From NCBI GenBank assembly GCA_050185825.1, contig JBFWZA010000003.1, positions 124,001 to 188,000 on the forward strand: a stretch of 64,000 nt of DNA, read 5' to 3'. Under the pieces are notes generated by a model. It searched no databases, was not told where the DNA came from, and worked only from the letters and a program-made list of their open reading frames with translations. Shown piece after piece: positions 50,932-58,567 of the stretch. The DNA comes from SZUA-309 sp050185825. Its GTDB lineage: Bacteria; Pseudomonadota; Gammaproteobacteria; Pseudomonadales; Azotimanducaceae. The stretch's first letter is position 1, and each line of letters opens with the position of its first letter. The translations under genes were made by a program, and so were the position numbers.

Positions 50932-52107
50932 GTGGCCGAAATCGTCGATCCCGTCCATGACGAGTACATCCTGGAGATTCCCGAGCAGAAGACGCTGGAC
51001 CTGCCGCCCAGGCGCCAGCCACAGGGAGAACGCCGCCCCTGGCCCGCCGGGACCCGCATCGTCTCCGCGGATTCCCACCTGATCGAGCAGGATTACTGGT
51101 ACGAGGGCTTTCCCGAGGACAAGAAGGACCAGGCGCCTCGCATGATCTTTCACGACGGGTACTTCGATCTGACCATCGGCGACAAGCACATGACGCCGCC
51201 CCAGCTCGCGAGCTTCCTCTGCACCGCCATGGAGTGCACGCCGGGGCTCAATGACATCCCGGCGCGTCTGAAGGACCTGGACATCGAAGGGGTGGAGAAA
51301 GAACTGATCTTCCCGCAGCGCCTGTTCGGCCTGTTCATGTTCGGCGAAATGCAGAACCGGGAGGAAGTCTTCGGTCTCTACAACGAAGCCATCGCGCGCC
51401 GCTGTGCGGAAGCGCCGGATCGTCTCTACCCGGTGATGGTGCCGAACTACTGGGACATGGCGGAAGCGGCGAGCTCGGTACGCACCTGCGCCGCCCTCGG
51501 CGCGCGCGGACTGATGGTGCCGCTCAAGCCGGGCAAGGACAAGGACGGCAACCACATCAACTACAACGATCCGAACATGGACCCGCTCTACGAGGCCATC
51601 GCCGCGAGCGGCATCCCGCTGATCTTCCACATCGGTGAGGCGATCCGTACTGCCGTCCACGGCGCCGCCGGCATCTCGCTGCTGACCCAGATGCAGGGCT
51701 TCCGCCTGCAGTGGTCGCAGCTCACCTTCGGCGGCGTGTTCGACCGCTTCCCGGCACTGAAGGCCGTCTTCGTCGAGGGTGGTCTCTCCTGGGTCGCCAG
51801 CATGCTCCACGACGCGGACATGGCCGCCACCCACTTCCGCACCGCCATGAACCCTAAGCTCGCGCACGCACCGAGCTGGTACTGGCGGAACCACTGCTAC
51901 GCCACGTTCATGACGGATCCCGTCGGACTCTCCCTGCTCGACCGGATCGGCCCGGAAACCTGCCTGTGGTCCTCCGACTACCCGCACCAGGAGAGCACGT
52001 TCGGCTATACCAGGAGCTCCATCCAGGCGGTGTTCGACGCCACCAGCGTCGAGAATGCGCAGCTCATCGTCGGCAAGACGGCACTCAAGCTCTTCAATAT
52101 GGAATGA
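50932..52107 (+). CDS. Amidohydrolase_2 family protein
   Basis: 391 aa from GTG 50932, which has GAGGGAG 8 nt upstream and lies behind the promoter at 50870-50898. Metal-site motifs: RIVSADSHLIEQDYW near residue 45 (DxH pair), LIFHIGEAI and LWSSDYPHQESTFG (Asp and His). This is a COG2159 metal-dependent hydrolase/decarboxylase with a long insertion before the second motif. Substrate unknown. The S41-like gene overlaps its stop by ATGA (52104-52107), and a metallo-beta-lactamase follows. Confidence 0.88.
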   Translation: MAEIVDPVHDEYILEIPEQKTLDLPPRRQPQGERRPWPAGTRIVSADSHLIEQDYWYEGFPEDKKDQAPRMIFHDGYFDLTIGDKHMTPPQLASFLCTAMECTPGLNDIPARLKDLDIEGVEKELIFPQRLFGLFMFGEMQNREEVFGLYNEAIARRCAEAPDRLYPVMVPNYWDMAEAASSVRTCAALGARGLMVPLKPGKDKDGNHINYNDPNMDPLYEAIAASGIPLIFHIGEAIRTAVHGAAGISLLTQMQGFRLQWSQLTFGGVFDRFPALKAVFVEGGLSWVASMLHDADMAATHFRTAMNPKLAHAPSWYWRNHCYATFMTDPVGLSLLDRIGPETCLWSSDYPHQESTFGYTRSSIQAVFDATSVENAQLIVGKTALKLFNME

Positions 52108-53348
52108 AGGCGGTCCTCCGAGGTCACGGAACAGGATCCTGCCCGCCGACAGGTCGCCTGCTTGCGCTGCTGGCCCTGATGCTTGCCGCCTTGCCCGGCC
52201 GGGCGGATCCGGAGGTGGGCCCCCGTGGCACGGAGGCCATCCCCGTTCTGCGCGAGGTATGGCAGCTCGGCAGCGAGCAGATCTACCCGGCAGCGCTCGC
52301 CGGGCGATTCGACGAGCGGACGCTTGCGCGGCTGGAAACAGAGCTCCGGGAGACGCAGCGGCCGCTGGCAGACGTGCTCAATCCGTTTCTGGCATCGCTC
52401 CGTATCTCCCACACCCGCTTCTACGATCGCCGCCACCAGGGTTATTACCTGCTGCGCTCGCTGTTCACGACCCGGGACCCGGACCAGCCTTCCCTCTACA
52501 CGCTCGGCGTGCAGCTCCGGGAAGAAGCGCCGGACAGGATCCGGGCCGTGTTCGAAGGAAGCGACGCGCAACGCGCGGGGCTCTCGCGGGGTCAGCGGAT
52601 CGTCGCCGTCAACGGCGCGCCGTTCTCGTCGCTGCTGCAGTGGCAGACGCCGGAGCCGGTACGGCTGACCGTGGAGAGCGCCGCCGGTCGGCAGGAGGTC
52701 GCGGTCAGACCGGTATGGCGAGGGTTTCACGCCGCGCTCGCCGATGCCACCGCCGCCAGCCGCCGCTTCATTCCCTGTGGTTCGCGCCGCGTTGCCTATC
52801 TGCATCTCTGGTCGGGCACCGACTCGAGGTTTCTGGACACCCTGATCGACGCCGTGGCGAGCGCCAGAGCGGCCGCGGCTTCCGGCTTCGTACTGGATCT
52901 GCGGGACGGACACGGCGGTGCCTGGTGGGAGTACCTGGACCCGTTCTTCGCGGACCGCGAGCGCTACTTTGCCTTCACCATCGTCGGTCGCGACGGCGAG
53001 TCCGAGCCTTTCCGCGCCGAGCCGCGCGCCAACCCCGATGCCTGGCTGGGTCCGCTGGCGGTGCTCATCAACGACGGCACCCGCAGCGGCAAGGAGTCTC
53101 TCGCTTACCAGTTCAAGCACACGGGGCGGGCGACCCTGGTCGGCACCACCACCGCGGGCGCCTTCGTGGCCGGCTACGGCGCCTTCGCCGATCGTGATGC
53201 GGACTATGCCATGATGATGGCCGTCGAGGAGCGCCGGTTGGACGGCACCGTCATCGAAGGGATCGGCGTCGCCCCCGACATCACCGTACCCGAGCGGGAG
53301 GGTGTTGACGCCCCGCTCGACGCCGCGCTCGAGGCGCTGTCCTGTTAG
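52104..53348 (+). CDS. Secreted S41-like (C-terminal processing) peptidase
   Basis: 414 aa. A signal-like segment (GRLLALLALMLAALPGRA) follows an unusually long polar N-terminus. A PDZ-like domain (AGLSRGQRIVAVNGAPF, about 160-200) precedes an S41 core: GFVLDLRDGHGGAW, then LAVLINDGTRSGKESLAYQFKHTGRATLVGTTTAG, where Ser (RSGKE) and the family Lys (QFK) would form the Ser/Lys dyad. Tail-specific proteases cut C-terminal tags. The usual TxSASE motif reads TRSGKE, a deviation. It is coupled to the amidohydrolase (ATGA). Confidence 0.82.
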   Translation: MKAVLRGHGTGSCPPTGRLLALLALMLAALPGRADPEVGPRGTEAIPVLREVWQLGSEQIYPAALAGRFDERTLARLETELRETQRPLADVLNPFLASLRISHTRFYDRRHQGYYLLRSLFTTRDPDQPSLYTLGVQLREEAPDRIRAVFEGSDAQRAGLSRGQRIVAVNGAPFSSLLQWQTPEPVRLTVESAAGRQEVAVRPVWRGFHAALADATAASRRFIPCGSRRVAYLHLWSGTDSRFLDTLIDAVASARAAAASGFVLDLRDGHGGAWWEYLDPFFADRERYFAFTIVGRDGESEPFRAEPRANPDAWLGPLAVLINDGTRSGKESLAYQFKHTGRATLVGTTTAGAFVAGYGAFADRDADYAMMMAVEERRLDGTVIEGIGVAPDITVPEREGVDAPLDAALEALSC

Positions 53349-53358
53349 GAACTCACTG

Positions 53359-54267
53359 ATGAACATCCGAACGCTGCTCTCCCCCCTGCTGCTGATTTCG
53401 TTGCTGCCGCCCGCGGTGTCTGCGGCCGAGCGCCGCTGCTCGCCCGAAGACGCATCGCCGCCGGCAGGCTGGGTTACGCCCTATCCCGCCCATCGGGTGA
53501 TCGGCAATCTCTACGCCGTGGGCATGGAGGATCTGTCGGTGTTTCTCCTGACCACCCCCGAGGGTCACATTCTCATCAACACGGGCCTCGAGGACTCGAC
53601 AGCGCCCATCCGGGACAGTATCGAGAGCCTCGGCTTCCACCTCGAGGACGTGAAGATCCTGCTCACCATGCAGGCGCACTTCGACCACACCGCCGCTCTG
53701 GCCGAGATCAAGCAGCTCACCGGTGCCGAGATGTGGGCGACAGCGAAGGATGCGCGGGTGCTCGCCGACGGCGGGAAGAGCGATGCGCAGTTCGGCGAGT
53801 GCATCGAGATGCGGTTCGAGCCGGTGAGCGTGGATCATATCCTCGCCGACGGCGAGGTCATCGAGCTCGGCGGCCTGCGTCTCACCACCCACCTGCATCC
53901 GGGTCATACGGAAGGCAGCTCGAGTTATACGTTCACCCACCACGAGGCGGGCAGGGACTACCAGGTAGCGATCGCCAACATGGGCACCATCAATCCGGGC
54001 AAGAGGCTGCTGATCGACCCCACCTATCCGGGGGCGGCGGAAGACTTTGCCGCAACTTATCGCAGCCAGAAGGCCATGACGGTGGATGTCTGGGTGGCCG
54101 CCCACGGCAGCCAGTACGATCTCGAGAGCAAGCACGAGCCCCGGATGCCGTACAGCCCGGACACCTTCGTGGATCCGGAGGGATTTCTGGCGGAGGTGAC
54201 GCGGCTCGAAGCAATCTACCTCGAGCAGCTCCAGGCCGAACGCCGGTCCGCACCTTCAGCAGACTGA
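53359..54267 (+). CDS. Subclass B3 metallo-beta-lactamase, Gln-type (B3-Q)
   Basis: 302 aa with signal peptide (LLSPLLLISLLPPAVSAAE). B3 zinc motifs: LLTMQAHFDHTAAL, in which the first His of HxHxDH is Gln105 (then His107, Asp109, His110), HLHPGHTEGSSSY with His183, and DVWVAAHGSQYDL with His249. The Gln replacement is the hallmark of the B3-Q group (GOB-type), which can work with a single zinc. It probably hydrolyses beta-lactams in the periplasm, although related B3 proteins act on lactones. Starts 11 nt after the S41 gene. Confidence 0.88.
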   Translation: MNIRTLLSPLLLISLLPPAVSAAERRCSPEDASPPAGWVTPYPAHRVIGNLYAVGMEDLSVFLLTTPEGHILINTGLEDSTAPIRDSIESLGFHLEDVKILLTMQAHFDHTAALAEIKQLTGAEMWATAKDARVLADGGKSDAQFGECIEMRFEPVSVDHILADGEVIELGGLRLTTHLHPGHTEGSSSYTFTHHEAGRDYQVAIANMGTINPGKRLLIDPTYPGAAEDFAATYRSQKAMTVDVWVAAHGSQYDLESKHEPRMPYSPDTFVDPEGFLAEVTRLEAIYLEQLQAERRSAPSAD

Positions 54268-54321
54268 GTGCATCGACAGCGGAGAACGCGCGAACCGGCT
54301 CGCGCGTCTCCTCAGCAGCGA

Positions 54322-55860
54322 TCAGGCCGCGCCGGCCTTGCGGACGGTGTTCACCCGCCGCATGCCGTCGTAGACGAATTCCTCACCGTCCAGATCGATG
54401 GCCGGAATCTCCACCCGCTCCGCCCAGTAGTCCTGGTTGTGCCGCCATTCGGGCTTGCTGCCGCGCTGCGGGAGCTTGTTCAGATCGCGCATGAGGTAGT
54501 TGGGATTGAAGTTGTCCTCTTCGATCCAGGGCAGGATCTCCATGTCCCGGTCTTCCTCACGCAGCGCCACGTCCACGCGCTTCGCGCCGATCTCGTCCAT
54601 GTGGTTGAGCAGCTTGCAGACGAAGTCACCGAGCATGTCCACCCGCAGTGTCCAGCTCGCCCGGAAATAGCCGAACACCCACACCAGGTTCGGCACGCCG
54701 GTGAACATCATGCCCCGGTAGTTGACCGTGTCGTGCCAGTCCACCGCCTTGCCGTCCACCTCGAAGGGGATGCCACCCATCACGGAGAGCCGGAATCCGG
54801 TGGCGGCGACGATGATGTCGGCCTCGATCTCCTCGCCGGAGCTGGTGCGAACGCCCTTCTCCGTGAAGGTGTCGATCGTATCGGTCACCACCGTGAGCTT
54901 GCCCGAGACCGCCGCCTTGAAGACGTCGCCCTCCGGGCAGAATGCCAGGCGCTGCTGCCACACCCGGTACTTCGGTATGAAGTGCGGCTCGAACTGGAAA
55001 TCCTCACCGGCGAACTGGCGCACCAGCGCCTTCAGCTCCTCGAAGACCACGTCCGGCTCGGTCTGGCAGCGCTTGGTGAGCATGTCCTGGTCGTACATGA
55101 TCTGCGCGCGCACCACGCGGTGAATGGTGGGCTCGTCGATACCGATCTCGCGCAGGCGGTCGGCCAGCTCGTTCTTGTTCTCGCTGCAGAAGAAGTAGGT
55201 CGGCGAGCGCTGCAGCATGGTCACGTGCCCGGCCTTTTCCGCGAAGGCCGGGATCACGGTCGCTGCGGTGGCGCCCGAGCCGATCACCAGCACCTTCTTG
55301 CCGGTGTAGTCGATCTTCGGGTCCCAGAGCTGAGCGTGGATGAGTTGACCCTTGTATCTGTCCATACCCGGCCAGTCGGGCAGGTAGGGATGCTCGTGGT
55401 CGTAATAACCCTGGCACATCCAGAGGAAGTTGCAGGTGAACAGGACCGTCGCCCCGTCGGAGTTCCGCGTCGCTTCCACGGTCCACAGGTTGTCGTCGCT
55501 CGACCAGCTGCAGCGGTTGATGCGATGGCCATAGCGGATGTGCTCGTCGATGCCGTTTTCCTCGATCACCTCACCCATGTACTTGAGGATCTCCTCGGCA
55601 CTGGCAATGGGCGCGCCCACCCAGGGCTTGAAGCGGTAGCCGAAGGTGTAGAGATCGGAGTCGGATCGCACGCCCGGATACTTGTGCGTTTCCCAGGTGC
55701 CGCCGAAGGTGTCCTTCATTTCCAGGATCACGTAGCTCCTGCCTGGAGACTGCTCCTGCAGGTGATAGGCCGAGCCGATGCCGGAGATTCCCGCCCCGAC
55801 GATCAGCACGTCCACGTGGGTTGTTGCGTCCGCCTTAGTTTTCGTTTGCGCCTTCGCCAC
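54322..55860 (-). CDS. Flavin-containing monooxygenase, BVMO-like
   Basis: 512 aa. FAD Rossmann VDVLIVGAGISGIGSAYHLQ near residue 20, GGTWETHKYPGVRSDSD, the BVMO-like fingerprint YKGQLIHAQLW (F/YxGxxxHxxxW), NADPH Rossmann KKVLVIGSGATAATVIP and ATGF late in the chain. Baeyer-Villiger and related enzymes insert an oxygen atom next to a ketone using NADPH and O2. Start: GTG 55860, because AGGAGGA stands 6 nt before it; an in-frame ATG upstream (55878) would contain that site. An FNR-like box sits 42.5 bp upstream of the predicted start site (55938-55951). Confidence 0.92.
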   Translation of the reverse strand: MAKAQTKTKADATTHVDVLIVGAGISGIGSAYHLQEQSPGRSYVILEMKDTFGGTWETHKYPGVRSDSDLYTFGYRFKPWVGAPIASAEEILKYMGEVIEENGIDEHIRYGHRINRCSWSSDDNLWTVEATRNSDGATVLFTCNFLWMCQGYYDHEHPYLPDWPGMDRYKGQLIHAQLWDPKIDYTGKKVLVIGSGATAATVIPAFAEKAGHVTMLQRSPTYFFCSENKNELADRLREIGIDEPTIHRVVRAQIMYDQDMLTKRCQTEPDVVFEELKALVRQFAGEDFQFEPHFIPKYRVWQQRLAFCPEGDVFKAAVSGKLTVVTDTIDTFTEKGVRTSSGEEIEADIIVAATGFRLSVMGGIPFEVDGKAVDWHDTVNYRGMMFTGVPNLVWVFGYFRASWTLRVDMLGDFVCKLLNHMDEIGAKRVDVALREEDRDMEILPWIEEDNFNPNYLMRDLNKLPQRGSKPEWRHNQDYWAERVEIPAIDLDGEEFVYDGMRRVNTVRKAGAA

Positions 55861-55908
55861 CGACTTTCCTCCTGTCATTCCCGTATTCGTTCGCTGCACC
55901 TGACGGCC

Positions 55909-55914
55909 ATTTAA
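55909..55914 (-). promoter_or_regulatory. Possible -10 box of the BVMO gene
   Basis: Minus-strand TTAAAT (55914-55909), 4/6 to consensus, inside the small palindrome CCATTTAATGG (55907-55917). It would place initiation near 55902, about 42 bases from the centre of the FNR-like box. Confidence 0.4.
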
Positions 55915-55937
55915 TGGTCACGCCCGCGCTCCCGATA

Positions 55938-55951
55938 TTGATCAGCATCAA
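55938..55951. promoter_or_regulatory. FNR/Anr-type box
   Basis: TTGAT-CAGC-ATCAA is an exact match to the FNR/Anr/Dnr consensus TTGAT-N4-ATCAA, and is extended by one more complementary base each side. It lies between the divergent BVMO and lytic-transglycosylase genes. The distance to the TTAAAT box of the BVMO promoter is that of a class II activator site; no comparable -10 exists for the other gene. Confidence 0.65.
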
Positions 55952-55981
55952 TTTTTAACCCGCTTGGGGCCCCTTCCGCCA

Positions 55982-55999
55982 CTACGGGCATACCCGTAG
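55982..55999. promoter_or_regulatory. 18-bp palindrome upstream of the transglycosylase gene
   Basis: CTACGGG / CCCGTAG around CATA, perfect 7-bp arms, 32 bp before the transglycosylase start. Possible operator; the regulator is not identifiable. Confidence 0.45.
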
Positions 56000-56030
56000 C
56001 CGGGCCCTTCCCTGCGCTCGGCGGCGTACT

Positions 56031-57170
56031 ATGCACACACTCATGCTCAGCTATGCAATCCCGAGGACGGTCCTCAGCCTGGCGCTGCTCCTGGGCCTGG
56101 CGTTGACGATCGGTGCCGTGCGCGGCGTGGCGGCAGAACCGGCGCCGCTGAATGGCTGGCGGGATGTCGTCGCGGCCACGCCCTATGCCGATAGTCAGGG
56201 CAGTTACGTCAATCTTATTACCATTCGCCGCTGGGTGCTGACCGGCAGCGGCTTCTGCGAGGAGCCCGACCGGCACATTCTCTTCGATCGGCGCATGCAG
56301 TTCCTCGGCTACCTGACGGATCCCGGCGAGCGCGCGGCGAACCAGACCCGGATCAACGACGAGCGCCGCCGGCTGGCAGCAGCCGGGAGAGTGACCGCCT
56401 GGATGCCAGGCTCGGAGGGGAAAAGCGGCTATCCCTTCGTGCTGAGCTGCCATCAGCCGGATGCGTTCCTGCCCGAGCTGGTGGCCCGCTACCTCGGCGA
56501 GGACGAAACGGCCCGACTGTGGGGGACCTGGGATGGTCTCGAGGTCGGCAGCGAGGCGGCCCCGGTGTCGCTGCACGCAGCGATGCGCGAGGTCTACCGC
56601 CAGCGGCGGGACGCGCAGCGGATCGCGCTGCCGGAAACGGTGCTCAGCACCCTGGCGGGAAAGGTCATCATCGAGAGCGGCGGCGTTCGAGGCGCGCAGT
56701 CCGTCGCCGGCGCGGTGGGCATCATGCAGCTCTCGCCCGCCGGTCTTGCCGACTGCCGGCTCGAGGAGCCGTTCGTCCTGCACCGGCTCGCCCAGATCGA
56801 CTGCGCCCTGTACCTGCTCGATCAGAACCATCGCAACTTGGCGCCAGTGTTCGACCGCCGCTTCGGCCACCTGCCCGCAGGGAAAGCCTCAGATCTGTAC
56901 CGGATGCTGCTGGTGCAGTCCTACCACACCGGCATCGGCCGGGTGATCTCACTGCTCGACGATCCTGCGCTGAACGCCCCCGCCCGGTACTTCGCCGCTC
57001 ACGAGGCGCAGTTCAGCGCCGGCGACATGGCGCTCGGCATGGTCTTCCACAACCTGGGCCGAGAGGATCTGGGATTCGCGGCGCTCTACTACGTGGCCGA
57101 CGTGGCGGTCGCCGCGGCGGCGGTCTGCGGGCGGGTGGCGGACCTGCCGGGTTGCGAGCGCTACGACTGA
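56031..57170 (+). CDS. SLT-fold lytic transglycosylase-like protein
   Basis: 379 aa. A signal segment (VLSLALLLGLALTIGAVRGVAAE) is followed by a unique N-terminal domain of about 170 residues, then the transglycosylase core VIIESGGVRGAQSVAGAVGIMQLSPAGL (catalytic Glu in ESG; GxMQL) and LLVQSYHTGIGRVISLL. These enzymes cleave peptidoglycan to 1,6-anhydromuropeptides in the periplasm. The N-terminal domain, with its DxxGSYVNLITIRRWVLTGSGFCEEPDRHILFD start, is not one I recognise. Two Cys pairs are possible. Confidence 0.82.
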   Translation: MHTLMLSYAIPRTVLSLALLLGLALTIGAVRGVAAEPAPLNGWRDVVAATPYADSQGSYVNLITIRRWVLTGSGFCEEPDRHILFDRRMQFLGYLTDPGERAANQTRINDERRRLAAAGRVTAWMPGSEGKSGYPFVLSCHQPDAFLPELVARYLGEDETARLWGTWDGLEVGSEAAPVSLHAAMREVYRQRRDAQRIALPETVLSTLAGKVIIESGGVRGAQSVAGAVGIMQLSPAGLADCRLEEPFVLHRLAQIDCALYLLDQNHRNLAPVFDRRFGHLPAGKASDLYRMLLVQSYHTGIGRVISLLDDPALNAPARYFAAHEAQFSAGDMALGMVFHNLGREDLGFAALYYVADVAVAAAAVCGRVADLPGCERYD

Positions 57171-57202
57171 GGCTCGGAGCCGCGAAGCGTGCGGGCGGCC
57201 CT

Positions 57203-58567
57203 TCAGAGCAGGAACCCCAGCGGGGCCGTGCCCGATCCGGGCGCGTAGAACCGTCCGATGTTCGGCAACACCAGACCCAGATCAGCGGCGGCGACCCCGA
57301 ACCACAGCGCGAGCTCCGCATAGAACTCGTCGACGCTGGTGGTCGGGATGTAGCGGCCGCGGCCTACGTCCAGGGGATTGCCGGGATCGATGTCGGGATA
57401 GACGCCGAAGACGTCTCCCCCCGCCACCGCTGCGCCCATGACAAGACTGTGCCCGCCCCAGCCGTGATCGGAACCCTTACCGTTGGAGGTCAGGGTCCTG
57501 CCGAAATCCGAAATGGTGAAGGTAGTGACGCGATCGCTCACGCCGAGCTCGGTCAGCGCCGCATGGAACTCCGCCAGACCACGGCTCACCACGGGCAGCA
57601 TGGCCGCCTGCTGCGGCAGCACGTCATCGTGATGATCCCAGCCGCCGAAGGTGATGAAGAAGGTCTGGCGCGTCACGTTCAGCCGGTCGCCGACGCTGAT
57701 GAGCCTGGCGATCTGGGCCAGCGCCTCCGACAGGCCGCTACCGGAGAACATGGTGCCGAGGGTCGGCGCCGTGTCGAGGGCGATCTGAACCTCACCCGCC
57801 GCATCGATGGCATCGCGCAGCGAGGCCGCGTAGGTCCGCCGGAACGGATCGGCGTAGTCCGCCGCGAGCAGCGCATCCACCGCGCTCGTGAAGAGCGCGC
57901 TGCCTTCGTCGTTGCTGTCGTAGCCGGCGACCTGGCGCGCACCTTCCGTGGCATCGAGGCTGTAGCTCGAAACCGTCGTTCCGGTCTGAAAGACGTTGGT
58001 GCCGGACAGCGAGATGTTCATGGATACCGGGCCCGAGGGCAGCGAGGGCTGCAGCACGTCTGCCATCCGGCCCGCCACCCCGGTTGCGATGCGCCGATCG
58101 GGCACGGACGTCTGCCACTGGGCGATCTGATCCGCGTGTGAGAAGAGACCGAGCGGCAGCCGCAGGGTGCCCGCGTCGTAGCCGGCCCGATCCGTCGGCT
58201 CCGCCAGTGGCCCGACATTCGCCACGAAGGCCAGGTCGCCGAGGGCAAAGAGGTCCTGGACCTCGGCGAGCCCCGGATGCACGGCGAACTGCCGACCGTC
58301 GGGCCCGTTGTAAGTCAGCGGCAGGATCTCGGCCCGATCGAGCGCCAGATCGGAACGCATGCCGGCATAGGCGTCGTATCGCGCCTGATCGTAGGGTACG
58401 AGCATGTTGAAGGAGTCCGCGCCTCCAGCGAGCAGGATGCAGACCAGCGCCCGATAGTCGTCCGGCGGCGCCGCCGAAGCCACCCGTGCCAGGGTCGTGA
58501 GCTGGGTGGCGGCCAGCACGGAGACGGTGCCGTGACCGAGAAACCGTCGGCGGGAGAAGCGCGCCAT
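57203..58567 (-). CDS. DUF1501 Tat-exported protein
   Basis: 454 aa from ATG 58567 (TGATG overlap with the DUF1800 stop; AGGGAGG upstream). Tat leader RFSRRRFLGHGTVSVLAAT, then a sulfatase-like alkaline-phosphatase fold: ALVCILLAGGADSFNMLVP, TFGGWDHHDD, TTFTISDFGRTLTSNGKGSDHGWGGHSLVMG. DUF1501 proteins are predicted secreted metalloenzymes of unknown substrate, nearly always encoded with DUF1800. It is coupled to that gene here. Confidence 0.93.
   Translation of the reverse strand: MARFSRRRFLGHGTVSVLAATQLTTLARVASAAPPDDYRALVCILLAGGADSFNMLVPYDQARYDAYAGMRSDLALDRAEILPLTYNGPDGRQFAVHPGLAEVQDLFALGDLAFVANVGPLAEPTDRAGYDAGTLRLPLGLFSHADQIAQWQTSVPDRRIATGVAGRMADVLQPSLPSGPVSMNISLSGTNVFQTGTTVSSYSLDATEGARQVAGYDSNDEGSALFTSAVDALLAADYADPFRRTYAASLRDAIDAAGEVQIALDTAPTLGTMFSGSGLSEALAQIARLISVGDRLNVTRQTFFITFGGWDHHDDVLPQQAAMLPVVSRGLAEFHAALTELGVSDRVTTFTISDFGRTLTSNGKGSDHGWGGHSLVMGAAVAGGDVFGVYPDIDPGNPLDVGRGRYIPTTSVDEFYAELALWFGVAAADLGLVLPNIGRFYAPGSGTAPLGFLL

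Noticed and set aside
54268..55914. 548-codon plus-strand frame
   Set aside because: Mirror of the BVMO gene, His/Arg/Val-rich without domain.
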